Shown: piece after piece, positions 38,601-52,589 of the stretch
How positions within the stretch are numbered: position 1 is the stretch's first letter
Layout of the letters: the number at the start of each line of letters is the position of its first letter
Source of the DNA: Atopsyche davidsoni
Taxonomy: Eukaryota > Arthropoda > Insecta > Trichoptera > Hydrobiosidae
DNA length: 64,000 nt
Direction of reading: 5' to 3'
Assembly (NCBI GenBank): GCA_022113835.1
Contig: JAILWY010000014.1
Location: 12,335,501-12,399,500 of the forward strand
Notes under the pieces: model-generated
Database searches by the model: none
Told to the model about the DNA's origin: nothing
The model's input: the letters and a program-made list of their open reading frames with translations, nothing else
Made by a program: the position numbers and the translations under genes

Positions 38601-41246
38601 AAAAGCCTTCATTTTTTATTGCCAATTAGTTAATTAACAGTATTTTTAAAAAAATGATTCAGGTTCTCTCCTCTACAAAATAAAACATAAACCGTGTTAC
38701 TCTTTGTTTTTTTTAAGAATTATTTTTTTTTCCCCTCATTTTAAAATTTACCCCTCTCTTTAAAACGCTAAGCTGGTTGTTTGTTTCGTTATTACCCAGA
38801 GTTACTCTCTCAAGCCAATCTGCTAATGGGGCAAAATATTATGCTTTGTTGTCGCCGTAGAGGGAGTGGGAGACACTACGCTAAATCATTTCCATGTCTA
38901 TGGGACTCGTATTCTTAATGCAGTGGCATTGTATACGTATTGTTGGAAAATAATTACTGTATAAACTTGACTTAACATACTAATGTTGACCATTAGCAAC
39001 CTGTACTTAACCATTCATTACACCAATCAACTGCAAGGAATTAAGAAATTTGATGAGGTATTTTAATACTCAGGTGCTTCTCCTCAGAAGAAACTGATGA
39101 CCATCTCACTTAACATATTTATATGTATGTGCATGATTTTCTCGGGGTAAATAGTGCAGTGGATCCTCGGGTCCTTGTATACCGCAGTTTTATATTCTAA
39201 GGAAAGGTCTGCGTATTGCTGCTGTCTAATAATATTATACATTTCTTTCCTTAAAAAGCTCATGGTTTTGCATTATTCTCTCTATAAATATAATTGATCA
39301 TTATATTAATTATTTTAAATGATTACATTAAGAGTTTGTCACTTAGGCTTTGTGACTCGGCTCCCGAGCCGCGCTCGAGCTGGTCTCCGGAACTCCTCGC
39401 CAGTGGAGAGCGCCCGCGAGTAGAATTCGATTTCGTTTTAGTAAAGTTTACGATTATCACTAAACTAAACTGTGGTCGGCAAACATATTGTATTGATCAC
39501 CCAATTAGATGTGTTGTAGTGTTCGATAGTAACAAATATGAGACGAATATTGAATGTATTAATTAGTTTGAATTGCGGAGTTTAATCTGCACATTTATTA
39601 TAATAAAATAAAACCAAATGGTTATGGAGACTACGTTAATTTCACTATTAGCGAGAGCTCTTTCGCCGAACACGGCATCTTCAAGACTGAGTCTATACAG
39701 AAAAAAGCGAGATTATACATAACAAATTCAACAGAAATAAATGAGTCATAGATTATGCTTCTATTGGGTGCTGTGAAACCCCATTAAAATGATATTAACA
39801 GCAATAATTTTAATACTAAGTACTTAAATAAACTAGTTTGTGATGATTCCTGGCTGTCCTGGCCGCTACCTGAAAGCAATTAGTTTGAATGCAGAATCAA
39901 AGTGTATTTTTAAAAATATTAAGAAGGGGAGAATTATGGTTATTCAGTTGTTCGTTGATCAGAGGGAATTCTAAATTTTGGTGCTTAATTATTTCTAATT
40001 GCTCCAAAATATTAAGTCTATAACATTTATTATTAAAATGTTATCGGTTTCATTTATATAGTTTGATTTTGAGTTTTCATTTATATGGCTATTGAAGATT
40101 TCTTTCTATTTCTACAACGTAGCACTTGAGCAGTTTTCGTGGAATGAAATAACTTTTGCTACAATTTTACGTGGCGCAGTGTATGCATTCAGTATGTGCC
40201 CGTGTCAGGTATGTCATTAGTTAATTTATCCGTCACTAAGCCGGTGGTATTAAGTACACGTTACGCGACACGGGCGAGCCGCAGCAGCCGCGCCGCCCTC
40301 GCAGCGGGTCGGGCTCGCTGCATTATTCACGGCCCGCGCCGCGCCCGCCGGTTAATATTTAACTGTGGCCGCGCTGTCCACGGGACGCGGCCTTGTCTCG
40401 TTTAGCCCTGAGCCCGTTGTTTGAGTGTGTGAATATTTTATCCGCACTGGATCAATCGAATGCAAAATGTTTTTCTCTTATTTTTTTTTTTTAAGGAATG
40501 CGTGAATGACTCTCTCTTGTTAAATACTTTTTTTTTCTAATGTGTTTAAAATTTATGCTTCGATAATATTATTATTTACCGTGTAAATTAATTGTTTTTT
40601 CTTCTCATTGCTGTGTTTACTAATTAGATAAAATTTAATTACAAAGTCGAGGAGCTGAGTGAAATATTCGTCGGTTCATGGTTTGCTTGTTTTTTGCAAT
40701 TTATTTGCATGCAACACCAAAGAAAATTCTCGTTTATATTCACGAAAACAGGTAAACCCAGACGTCGTTTTTGTCACTTCACAAAAAAAAAAAAAAACAT
40801 TTCCATTTATTTTTATATACTTACCCCAGAATCAATCGCTGTAAAATTTATATATTGAATTATTCTAGATAAGTATCAGCTTATATACGTGTTACGTACA
40901 CCGAGTCATAGTTGCGGCAGCATCGCGCTTATCGTCGATTAGTCCCGTTTGACCAGCGCCACTCGCGCTGCCGAACACACGAGGGCCCAATTGTCCACGC
41001 GGTTTGGTGCGCTACACCCCGGCCGCGGGTTCGAGTATCTCTCGGGAATCTGCTTAGTCTTATCCGCTATCTGATCGGGACCGGTTGTACAATGAAGTTG
41101 TCAACGTTATCCATTCCTAATCGTTTCGCATCGACTGCGCTACTTATCGACCATCTAAGCGCGCGGTAATCGATTACCCGCTCGGCGCTGGCTCCTCGCC
41201 TAGACTAATGTTCGATTTACTGTGCAGTCAGTAACTTGTATTACCT

Positions 41247-41272
41247 TATATATATATATATATATATATATG
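41247..41272. repeat. (TA)n microsatellite, 13 units
   Basis: A short TA tract directly downstream of a GC-rich island (about 40900-41220). Confidence 0.95.
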
Positions 41273-42479
41273 TGTTTTTTTAAAGATTATATTTCTGTTG
41301 ATAATGATATCCTTTTACGATGATTTATCACTTGCAGTCATTACAAATAAAAGGAAGCATTAATTGTCAAATATTAGCTGAATTCTTTAATTTAACTTTA
41401 AGTTTAAATATTTTATTTTATTTTTAGTTCTTAGTTTTCATAGTATTTTATTTAAAAATACATTAAACACGTTAACTTTATTCAGTGTTTTCAACTTTTT
41501 TTCTTACAATACATTATATTCCTCTTGAGAAGAGCAATGTTTGCTTATATGAGTATAAATGTATGTCTATCTATATTCATCGCATTTACATTATTTAGTA
41601 TGTTAATAGTTACATTTAACAAGCATGATTACAATACCGTATTCATTACTTTATATAGATTACAATCCTGTGAATAAAACCTAGCTGTAAATGTGCAGCT
41701 CGCAATATACCCATATCAAATGCAAATAAAATCATACGGATACTCAGGATAGCTTCTTTCGTTTATAATTAATTCCGAATTCCTTAATAATTAACGATAA
41801 TTCATGTAACCAATCAAATGACAAAAAAGATCGTTAGGTCTTCACCGGGTAATCAGTTCAAATACACTGTTGTATAATACAAGCATCGACTTATTTTCGC
41901 ATCTCCACTTTGAACAACCTCCGGAGAGCGCCCGGCCATCAGAAGGTGTCGCCGTTGCTCTCCTTTTGAAGTTCCGCTCCCGCACTCTCGTCACCCGCGC
42001 CGCGGCAAGTCACAGGCATCCCCGCGTCTTATCCTCGGACCGAAATATAATCGGCCACTCGAGCGGCATAAACGGCCACTTTGAACAAGATACGCGGAGA
42101 TGTTTTGTCAATAAATCAACTCGCGTGCCTGTATATGATATACAGGTAATCTGGGTAGTGCCAGTCCACTTGGACTAAAAAGTTTAGTTTTATTATGCCA
42201 GGGGTACGAACTGTTTCAGAGCAATAAATAATTTTTTTGCGCAATGGTTAGTTTTGGAAGTTTTCGTTGGTATATTGAAATAAAATTTTGACGTCTTTGG
42301 TTGTCGATTATTGCTTAGGAATGATTTAGAAGTTTTCTAAAAAGTAATAAAAACCTTTTTGTGTATCTATGACATTAAACACTATCAACGGAACTTTGGG
42401 TATCAGAATCGAGCTCCGGCAAATTGTGACAATATTTTAACCTAATTTTTATGAAATCAAATATTAAAGGCTATATATT

Positions 42480-42690
42480 TTGTAACACTCCTACTCCAGC
42501 AGGTAACCAATCCGCCACTACACACGCCAGGTCCGCGCCCGGCGGTGGACGTGCATTATGTCCGCCGTGTCGGACCGCTCAATCGCCTTCTCGCCCATAA
42601 ATAATACCGCCCCCGCCCCCGCCCTCGCCCCCGCCCCCCGACCAACCGATGATCTCTCACGCCCGCTCGCATAAATCACTCCCGATTCTG
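42480..42690. other. GC-rich island with GC-box array and two CATAAA sites
   Basis: CATAAA at 42596-42601 and 42670-42675 bracket a run of CCGCCCCCGCCCCCGCCCTC (42608-42639). The pairing of a CCGCCC run with CATAAATC recurs elsewhere in the window. Confidence 0.4.
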
Positions 42691-45600
42691 CATATTGGGG
42701 ATACTTTTTTTTATTCAATATGGTTTTTGTCCACCATTGCCGGGGGCTTTTACGGTCTAAAAACGATTGCTTTTCGTAAAGCGCCCTTACTGTGTTTATT
42801 CTGTTGGCGATATTTTTTTTATTGAATAAATATTTATTACTTTAATAAATAAATATATTTAGTTATATGTGTTATTTTAATAAATTAATACATATAATAA
42901 TTTATCGAAACTGCCTTGTTATTATAGTTGCATGCCGATCACGGGATGCTGAGGTCGAATATTTTCATTACAGCTTTTTTATGTTTCAAATATTATAAAA
43001 TATCTACAATAAAGAGCGAAGAAAAACCTCTTAGAAAAAAAAACCTTTTGACTTTTTTTCTGTAATTATTTTGAATTCGACAGAAAATTTCGGCAGTTAA
43101 GCACAACCGCAACTGCTTTCTTTGGCTGCTTCCGCTATCAAGCAGCGCTAGTCTAAATGTCCGTCGCCTTTTAATTTTTTTATTTAATAGTTTGTAATAA
43201 ATTGTTATGCAAAAGCCATTTTGATTGTGATGAAATTGAAAAAATGCATCCTTAACAAAAAAATTGATTTTATCGTTTATTAAATGATAATCTTACTTTT
43301 AAAAAAATTCTTCACCAATAATATTAGGAAATCTTAATTAAACGTTTTCAGCTATCAAAAACAAACATATTTTAGGGTAAGGCTAAGTTCGGCTATCGTT
43401 CTGACCTCCCTACTTATATAAAATGTTAAACTCTATCGCGATATACTTTTTTTTTGAGATTTGTAAATGTGAATGATATTTATCTTAAAGACATCGCAAT
43501 GTATAAATTGAGCTTGTCATTCTAATAAGACTTTGGTATGAAACATAATCTTCTCTACAGAACGAGCGTCAAATCCAATAAAACCCTGTCATCAATAATG
43601 TCGCAAGAGCTTCCGCCCGCCTCGGGCCCGCGGCGGCCGCCCTGGCGCCCGGCCAGGCTCTCCATCAATCTGTCAAACAAAGCTAAGGAGCGCCCCGCAG
43701 TTTGGGGACCGCTGGCCGCGTGGTCATTAATTAAAATCCGCGCCCCGGCGACCGACGTGGAATGCCAAAACTTCCGATACTCTTCCTGTGTAGCTTTTTA
43801 TTAGTGTAAACAAGTTGGCGTTTGAAATATATAAAGAAAGCAGAGCTTTGATTAATGCTTAACCTCAGCTTATTACTTTTTGGAAATAGAATTACTACAA
43901 TTAGCGCGTGCGACAAGAAAAAAACACTAGCATATTTCTTCTTCTTTTTTTTGTTTTATGTATATAAAGTAAACAAAAAAACAATAACCAAAAAAAAGTA
44001 TACACATTAATTTTTATGGGAAAAAAATACTCTATTTAGGTTTTGCCACTCGACGACTATCTATTTCATTAAATAAAACATAATAAATAACTTTTGGATC
44101 GCAGTCAGTTTATCTTGGATAAATTATTTAAGATGTATATTTTTATTGTATTATATTCTAAGTCCATCATAATTAAACATGTCTTACAGCATGTATATGA
44201 AATCTTATAAAATATTTTTAAATATGTACTCAATTTAAAGCTATCCGACATTTATTTTGATATGCAAGCTATAAAACAAAATTATATTTATAGGTTAGTT
44301 AAAATACTCATGTATTTAAAATGGTATAATTTAGTCCCGCGGCGTCGGGTCCGCTATCGGCGTCACTTTCCTGCGCCGCTGCCGTGACTTCCGGCGCTCG
44401 CGACATTTAAACTTCCCGCCCTCCGATGGCCAGACCCCATTGTTTCCGACCGGAAGAGGGAAACTTACAGCCTCCCCTCCTCACCCCCCCGTCCGCAGCG
44501 TGGCCCCCTTTTTAAAGGCTTGCGGCTGACATTTGAATAAAATTTACATACTCAAAGTGGGGAATGAAAATGTGAAGGTACATGCAATTACTTGTTCGTG
44601 CTCACTCGGATATATATTTTTTTCATTTTTAATATTATTTAGATTAAGAAAACCGGCACTGGAGCTCTTGTAATTATATTAAAAATACGTCTGTTTTTGC
44701 CACTGTTTTCAATTAAAAACGAATTTAATTATTTAAAAACAGTTGTATAATAATATTTTTTTATGTTTTACACGTTTTAAATCAATTAGTGTCTGAGATA
44801 TTTTTATTACTTTTAAATTGTTGAGTGTATTCTTGATTTATTTTAATTTAATTTAAACCTCATTTAACTAAGCGTGTCTTCTGAAACCCTCATTATAAAA
44901 TCGAGCTTTATCCATGTTAGTTAATTGCAGTATTTCAGCTACAATATAACCCTCCTCGTGCTCCGGAGGTTAGCACGTTTTTCTGCAACCTTCGGCTAAA
45001 ATTCAGTTGGAGATTTTAACTTTGGAAACAATATTGATTTCCTGAAAAGTGCCGGAGACACAACGACCCGTAATTGTTAGAACCGCCTCTTTACCTGTTT
45101 CTTTTATTTGCGGCAGTTTATTGACATTCAACTAAATGTAGACGTTTCCCTCTTGTTAAATAAAATTAATATACTGCAAACAAGCGGAATATTTCTTCAC
45201 TTGAAAATAATACCGAAGAAAATGAAGCTACATTGTAATACGATAATGGTAACAAATGCAGCTCTTACCGGCAGTGCCAGAGCAGGCGGTCCACTATTAG
45301 GCTAATTGTATTACATTACCGGCCGGTCCTCTCGGGCGCCTCTCGTTAATCACACGAATCATGTTTTACACCGCTCGGCATTGTTGACTCCGTGCCAGGC
45401 GGGCGGCCCCGCGGAGATGTGTCTTATCGGATTATGCACGCCGATGTTTGTTTACTGTGTGAATCTGATATTTCTTTTTACTATTTAACTTGGGCGCTAG
45501 CTCTTCCTTTTGTTTGCAAAACACGATTATATTTATCGTTGTATGATATCGAATATTTAGCAAATCGCAAGGATGAGGTGATGGCTCATTTATTGCGATA

Positions 45601-47479
45601 GTATGCTTCGATTTATTAAAATTATATTGAAAACTTAATAACCAAAAAGTAAAAATAAACAAACGTATATATTTTTTAATATAATTATTTTTAGTCGAGC
45701 GAAAACGTTAAGAATCTTTTTTGTTTCAAAAGAACGCAATTTTAATTTCCTAATACAATTTTATAATTTAATCTTGTAATTAATTAGTTTTATAAAAAAT
45801 GTATTTTGTTTGTACTTTTTTCTTTACTCCCTTGCAAGTTAATATTTGTTTTGTTTTACTATTGTGTTACCAATTGCGTAAAACACAATTCACGTTTTCA
45901 CACCCTCTTTCCCGTTCACGTTTTTAATCCTCTAGTTAGCTCGGGACGCCGTACTATCACTTGCGTGTTATGTATTATAACGTCAGTCCGCTTTAACGTG
46001 AACCCGACAAACAACATCCAAACCCTCGTCTCCTTCCCTAGTCATTTAGCATATTTAAATGAAGCCGAGTGTCGCGGCGCTCTGCAGCGCACTCACTCGC
46101 GTCTCCTCGGATACTTTCTGAGAATTCTGATCCCGCGAATTACGGAGATTATTCTCTTCAAGGGGGATGTACGTTCGGCAATACGACTTATCACGCAGAC
46201 AGACTGCTGAAATGTGCCGGAGATCTCTCCGATCTAATAAGGGGCTTCCCCTCTTCGCATTACGTATTCAGACATCATTTCTGATATGGGCTTATTGCCA
46301 GTACAAGTTATATTACCGAGTTATTATAATTTTCTTATTATTTAAATGGATTTGCGTAGCACTTCGTAGTTACAGTATAAAGACTGGGGTGAAGAAAATA
46401 ATGCTTGAAATATTTTACAGTATCTTTTTGCTTTTCTGTGTTTTTACGAATATCGAATCATAAACGAGTCGAATACGTATTGCAGTTCGTATAAATTATG
46501 AAAAAAATATTAGATATAAAATATAAGATTGCGTTTATGCTTGATACATTATGTATTATTTTTTTTAATTACATTTGCGAAATCTTATCAACGCATATAT
46601 ATTTTTTAATTTAAATACTTAAATCGAATATGTTAAACATCACTACAAATCATAAAAGCGTAGAACCTTAATAGTGCTTGTTTACATTTTCAATTTGCAT
46701 AGCTTGTCTTTTTGGCATCTCTCAACATTTCGATCTGCGCTCAAGTTTAAAATCACTTTTTATAAACACATTTAAATCCAAACCGCCGCTTGCAGGGCTC
46801 ATCGCCCGAAAGCCCACACAATTAATCCGCTCCATCAGCGCGGCGGGCCGGGCGCGGCGCACTTTATCGAATGCAATTTGGCGGCTTTCATTAGGTGCAT
46901 TACGCGATTCACTTCCCGCCGACTAATCAGCGGCGGCCGCGGGCGCTCTGGGGGCTTACGCGCGTTCTGTTTGCCGCGAGCCGGACTGTGTGGATGTACA
47001 CGAGGTGATCGGATCAAAATATATCGGCTTTGATGCATTCGCATTGTCTGATCATTGGTGTAATCATTTTGTGGCTATAATATTAGAAGAGGCAATGAAT
47101 CTCTTCAAGGATTTTTTTAAATAAACTGACGGTTCAGTTATTGTTTCATTTCAAGTATAGTACAAATAATAGGTATGTTTGTTTATATACAAAAAAAATA
47201 ATTTACAATATTCGACTTAGTATTGTTTACACATAAGCTAAAATTATTATTGCTGACATCTTTTGGGAAAGTCCACATTCTGGAATTGATAAAAATCGAT
47301 AGATAACATTATATTACAAAACATGTGGGTGTAATCGTATAGCATATTTATTTTTTCTATGAAAACATGATTTATTAAGTGCGTACTGAAATATTTCCAA
47401 ATAAATATACATAATTTTTTTTAAATAATGATTTTTAAACCTTTATATAACGAAACATAATCATAAGGCATTAGTTAAT

Positions 47480-47650
47480 TCAGTCCGCACGCGGCGCGGG
47501 TACGTATCGGACTAAACACATCGCTTACTTTCAATTATCGCCTACAATCACACCTGACCTGGCGCAGGTGCGAGGTCCTATTAGCGCCACTGGGGCTCAA
47601 GTCCGCTCGGTGTGCCAGGTGCTTTGGCTTATGCCTCACGCGGCACCCAT
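47480..47650. other. GC-rich island beside SINE copy C
   Basis: Contains GCACGCGGCGCGGGTACG, CACCTGACCTGGCGCAGGTG (an imperfect inverted repeat of CACCTG/CAGGTG E-boxes near 47552-47571) and CCAGGTGCTTTGG. The 73-codon minus frame over it has no splice support. Confidence 0.35.
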
Positions 47651-47818
47651 AAGGCTCATAGCATTGAGTAGGTAGTGTAATCACTGTGCTGAAGATACTC
47701 GATTTATTGGGAGATTTGTTTGTTATACGTAAAGTAATTGTATCTATTTTATACAAAATTCAAATATTGTTTTTACATCTATAGACTCAAACAAACTTGT
47801 TTATTACTTTTAATGACT

Positions 47819-47963
47819 CTATGTGATTAAGCACATTTTTTCACACATTGAAAACGATTAAAGAAAACTCTCAGAAAATATCATCGTGACTTGTGTGGGA
47901 TTCGAACCCACATCCCCAAGCTTTCATGGCCGGTGCATTTATCCAACTATGCTAACGAGCCAC
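47819..47963 (-). mobile_element. tRNA-derived SINE, copy C, best-preserved promoter
   Basis: The minus strand starts GTGGCTCGTTAGCATAGTTG, which carries a good A-box (TAGCATAGTTGG), and then has a perfect B-box (GGTTCGAATCC). The acceptor-like ends GTGGCTC and AAGTCAC can pair at six of seven positions including one G-U. The would-be anticodon loop CATGAAA lacks the U33 expected of a working tRNA. The 3' body (CACGATGATATTTTCTGAGA and onward) matches the other two copies, although its far end has drifted. This is most likely a Pol III-type SINE insertion. Confidence 0.8.
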
Positions 47964-50900
47964 TGCAATTTAGTGAGAATTTTCAATAATCATATTCTAC
48001 ATATGAACCAATATGCTCGGGCTAATCAATATAACTTAATATAATTTTAATGACTCATTGAATTGTTGTAGAATATTTTTGACTGAATGTACTTGCTCCA
48101 TTTATTTATGGCGTTGTAATTTTGTGAAATTTGATTTTCCACATTTTTAATAAATATAGAAAATCACTAAAAAATATATTTAAATTTAAAAAGCATAAAC
48201 GTAAGATAACAATTTTTATTCGATTACGAAATAATTTAACACAATCGAAATAAAAAAAAACATAATTGGTTAATTTAGCTAGCTAATTATAATCTAGCAA
48301 AGACTTAGTAAGTTTACATGCCGGACTACTGTGAGTACAGTTACATGGTTAAAGTTCGTGCGGATGAGCCGCTGGCGAAACTCCAAAAATGAACTGTATT
48401 CTTTCAATTGAAGACATGCCGGGAAGATTTATTTTTGGCAGTTCATTTTTTTAGTGAAAGCATTGTTTTTCATCGATCGTGTTGCAACAGTTGAATATGT
48501 ATTTTTCTAAAAATTATAATACGGATAAACAATTTTTTTTAAATATTAATTTGCATGTACTTATATATCGTTTTTTGTTTAATTATCACTTATGTTTACC
48601 GTATATTTTATTACAGTCTTCATTAAAACTTAATGTTAGTTGAAATTATTTTTTTATATACTATGTATGTTTTGTCTGTTCAATGCTGATCAGAACACCG
48701 ATAGAATTACGCACACATAGCCAAGTCGTATCATGTCATGAGATACTGTATAACACATTGTCACTTACCTACTATAGCTACATTATTTAATAATTATTCT
48801 TCAAGCAATGAAGGCATAACGTACTTGCTCGGTGTTGCATGGTCGATTTTTTTTGTTTAGCGTGAAAAGTCATCATCGATCATTTTGCCACGAAGACTAT
48901 GCGTTACAAATTGTTAGAATGATATATAACATTTATTTTACTGTCATCTTCATTTTCCTTCTTGATAAAAGCTCCCCTAGTTTACTTCTGACCATCATCC
49001 GAATATCATAGACTCACCGAGGATATCTCTTCGCACAAAACATATAAAACATAATTACTCTTGTCGTTAACCGACATTACTAACCGAGAGCGATTGCTCA
49101 TCTCAGCGCGTGCATGATAGCAAGGAACCCGGACTGCTCGGCGCGATCCATCACCATTTAAGTGCTGCTCGGGATGCACCAGCTGGGGGACTCGCTCCCT
49201 CCCGCCTCCTCCCTGTCTTCACTTCATCCCTCGCTTCATAAATCACCCCCCTGCTCTTTCGACTCTTCGGTAAATTATTTATGCCAAGATGCATCTGTGC
49301 AACGATGCACTCCTCGTCTTTAACTTGAGCCATTATGACGCTGCTAATTGAGTGTAAAAACTTTTTATCACTTGTGGTTTAAAGAAGATTAAGCGATGGC
49401 ATTTCAGACGGGAACAGTAATTGAGAACACTGCTCCTTTTTTTAAAGATTTTCAATCATCTGTTGAAGTATTTTGATCTTATGCTGTTTTTCTTTTATTT
49501 TACTTTGTTATATCACTCACTAATTTCATAAGATATAGACACCTGTATATTCTTCTAGTACAATTCAAGCCGCATGATAAAATGACTTCTTATTAGTATG
49601 TTTTTGATGTTTGATAATCTCACAAGTCATGGCTTCAATTAAAAAAACGAAACTGTACATCAATTAAGGTCCATATTGTTAATAATATTTTATTTTTGTT
49701 TAATTTGAAAATGGCAAGCAAAAGTACATATATTTTATATCTTTTTAATAATATAATGACACGGTACTCAGCGCAGTATTTTTCGCAGTTATTATTTAAG
49801 TAATTATTTGCTTGAGCATTTAGATATTCACACTGCTTTATTTATAAATATATATTTTTTAAATGATAAAAAAATATCAGAAAATATAACCGCCCTTTCC
49901 AGTCCACGAACACATTTTATATTCATTGAGCTTTCTATTCAATTTATCAAAATTGAAAAATCATAAATATGTATATATTTTTTTACAAACACACATGCAG
50001 ACAGCTCAGAGAAAACAAATTATTTTATATCTGAAATTTAGTAATCTACAATGAATAAATACCTCCGGCCTGACACCGTCACACCTGCGTGCGGCGAGCA
50101 CTATGGCCGGCAGTGGCTGAGCCGCGTCCACTGTGCGCCGCAACTGGCGCAATATCATTCATTGGTTTTTATGTTTAATGTACTGTCACGCCTGTTGGCA
50201 TTTCCATATTTTATTCGTGTGTTAATTGGTTATACGTCCAAAGAGATCGATTCTCGAATGCTTTATCACACCCCTACTAAAATATTTAACGACTTTAGTT
50301 TAAATAATTGTCACTAAAGCCATTTTACCAGTATACTATGTGCGAAACATTATTGATGCAATAAATACAAACCATGCAAAGTATTTATATCATTTTAGAA
50401 TTATACAATAATTATCCTATCAAAGTAATGAAATCATCGCTGTGTCAACGTAACAATACTCGCAGAAACATGAATATTTGTCCAGTGCCCAACACGAATT
50501 ATTTCATACTTAGCGGCTTAAATATTGCTTATTTTTGTTCAGCGTATGCTTATAACTTCTACAAAAAATAATTTTTATTTAATCATATTGACAATTTATT
50601 TCATATTTACTGATCAGATTTTTTAAATATTTGTGTTTTCAGTTAAAAACTAAAGCATTTTATTATAGCTAAACTGCGATTAATTAATAAAAAATATATA
50701 TTTTTTATACATTCCTTGTGTTTTATTCGCTAGTGAATATTTTTAATAAAAAAGTTAATATATTATTTAGGTTTATATATAAAATGAAAAACTTTATCAA
50801 CTATATTTGATATTGATAATCTGCTGGCTGAAATATTGCCAGCTTCCGATCCTGCGCCAACCTCTTTCACTGGATACCACTGCTAAATGTTATATGTTGC

Positions 50901-51257
50901 TTTTTAAATAATTGTTAATGGAGGCGAATGTCTGTTTTATTTGACGGATCTGCGAGAGTTGAAATTAATACACATTTGTTAAAATCTGCATAATAACTCT
51001 AATTATTCATAATATTCATAAAGCATTTATGTAACCGGAGATAATTAAAACATCCATTGCAATTAGTGGGAGCATTTTAATTGATTTATTTAATTTAAAC
51101 TCAAATCTTTTAATCCAACAATTGCCATAAAGTTTGTGTATGCTATCATTGTTATTTTGAACTTTTTGATTACTCGCCAAGTTTTTATTGAACACTCTTT
51201 TCAAATAAGTCAAATATTAATAAAATACTTCCTTATGTATATCTATTTTATGTATTG
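47964..51257. other. Non-coding, AT-rich, islands at 49080-49280 and 50060-50160
   Basis: The first island carries TTCATAAATCACCCCC (CATAAA at 49237-49242) after a CCCTCCCGCCTCCTCCC pyrimidine run. Nothing gene-like recognised elsewhere. Confidence 0.5.
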
Positions 51258-51402
51258 GTCAATCAGATGCGTATTTATTACCCATTACGGGTTTATTATA
51301 TTATTACTAATATATCCCACACAAATCACGATGATATTTTTCTGAGAGTTTCTTTAAATCATCTTCTATATATGAACTAATGTGCCTAATCATATTAGTA
51401 AT
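51258..51402 (+). mobile_element. tRNA-derived SINE, copy B, lost B-box
   Basis: It starts with the same 5' segment as the copy near 29.3 kb (GTCAATCAGATGCGTATTTA) and ends with the same body (ATCCCACACAAATCACGATG through CATATTAGTAAT). Between them the stretch that should hold the B-box is replaced by an unrelated AT-rich sequence, so the internal promoter is destroyed. It sits in opposite orientation to the other two copies. Confidence 0.72.
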
Positions 51403-52580
51403 TAAATACTTCCTGTGATATTGCCACGATTATAATCAAAAACTAACCTCGCAATTAAATAGAGACTCTTAAATTAATTTTAATAAATAAAAATAATTGG
51501 TAAAAACAATGGAAAAGTTGTAAATTGCACAGTTAATCGTTAAATTAATTATCTCTTGTAGTTTACACGAGGATACATAAGGTCAGTAGGGAGTTAATAC
51601 CGTGTCGCGTAATACGACAGGAAATAAACAAAACCGGCTCTCCCGCCCTTATGAGTTTCCTTGGGAATCGCTCACGCAGTTCCTTGACACCACCGCCCTT
51701 ATATTTAAATTGACAAGGAGGGTGTTTGCGCGATGCTGATCCCGGCGGTGAACTTCCCCTCCCCCGAGCCGCGCGGGCCGCAAATCGACGCCTCCGCCCG
51801 CGACCCGCTGTTGACTCTCGCTGTTTGTTTTTTCAAATATCCCGCGATACTTGGCTCACCGCTTAGCGCTTATTTTATATGGGAGTACTTGCAACTGCTT
51901 CAAAATCAAACTTTTAATTACTCTTCTCCGTACAGGCGTATTTCATTATATGTTTTCAGAATATTTACAGAATAACAATCTATGATTAGACTCCCTGAAG
52001 AATTCCTTAAATATCTAAAGTGCTCATTAAATAATGTCTCGTAGAAATATAGCTAATTATATTTGTCTGTGTACAAATTAAGCCAGTATGTCTTGAATAA
52101 TTTACATAACACTTGTGCTCTTGTAATATTGGATATGTAATTGTGTGCCATGGTGACTGCTCTACCATACTTACAAAAAAATTATCAATTACAACAAACC
52201 TAGTACAGGCGAAATATTTTTAAAAAAATATTAAAATCGTTGCTTAAATGTTCTATTCTTATTAAATAAATCAATTTAAAATCACTGCCAAAATTAATTT
52301 TTACCATAAAAATATATTTTGTTTTTATATAACTGAAGCATTTTTGTGTCCGAAGCAACTCTTAGCTTGAGAAGTCATTGAAGTAAAAATATATTTTTGT
52401 AATTAATTTCAGATTTGATTGTTTTCCATTGCCTTAAATCCTAGTTTTACGTGTCCGTGTCGTGGATTATGTAACAATCATTATCTGCATTGTGAATGAA
52501 TTGAAGTAATAACTTAACAAAGCACGCATTAAAATTAGCACGCATTGAAACTAATGGATCATACGCACAGTGTAAATTCG
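51403..52580. other. Non-coding, island at 51590-51860
   Basis: The island has CCGGCTCTCCCGCCC and CCCCGAGCCGCGCGGGCC. The 80-codon plus frame at 51733 lacks a credible acceptor or donor. The remainder is AT-rich. Confidence 0.45.
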
Positions 52581-52589
52581 CTTTGATTA

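Larger units (their letters stand above)
35561..47475. other. Non-coding, AT-rich with about 15 GC islands
   Basis: Islands near 36110-36240, 36725-37060, 37430-37900, 38420-38600, 39340-39430, 40190-40400, 40900-41220, 41910-42080, 42480-42690, 43590-43770, 44335-44530, 45050-45440, 46050-46250 and 46780-47000. Several carry CATAAATC or ATGGCGG cores. Open frames such as 45806-46210 are unsupported. Confidence 0.5.

Noticed and set aside
45806..46210. 134-codon plus-strand frame
   Set aside because: Amino-acid makeup follows local base composition, with no start context, splice signals or recognisable domain.
47880..47963. Functional tRNA gene on the minus strand
   Set aside because: A- and B-boxes are good, but the anticodon loop lacks U33, the anticodon stem needs several G-U pairs, and the downstream body is shared with two other loci.
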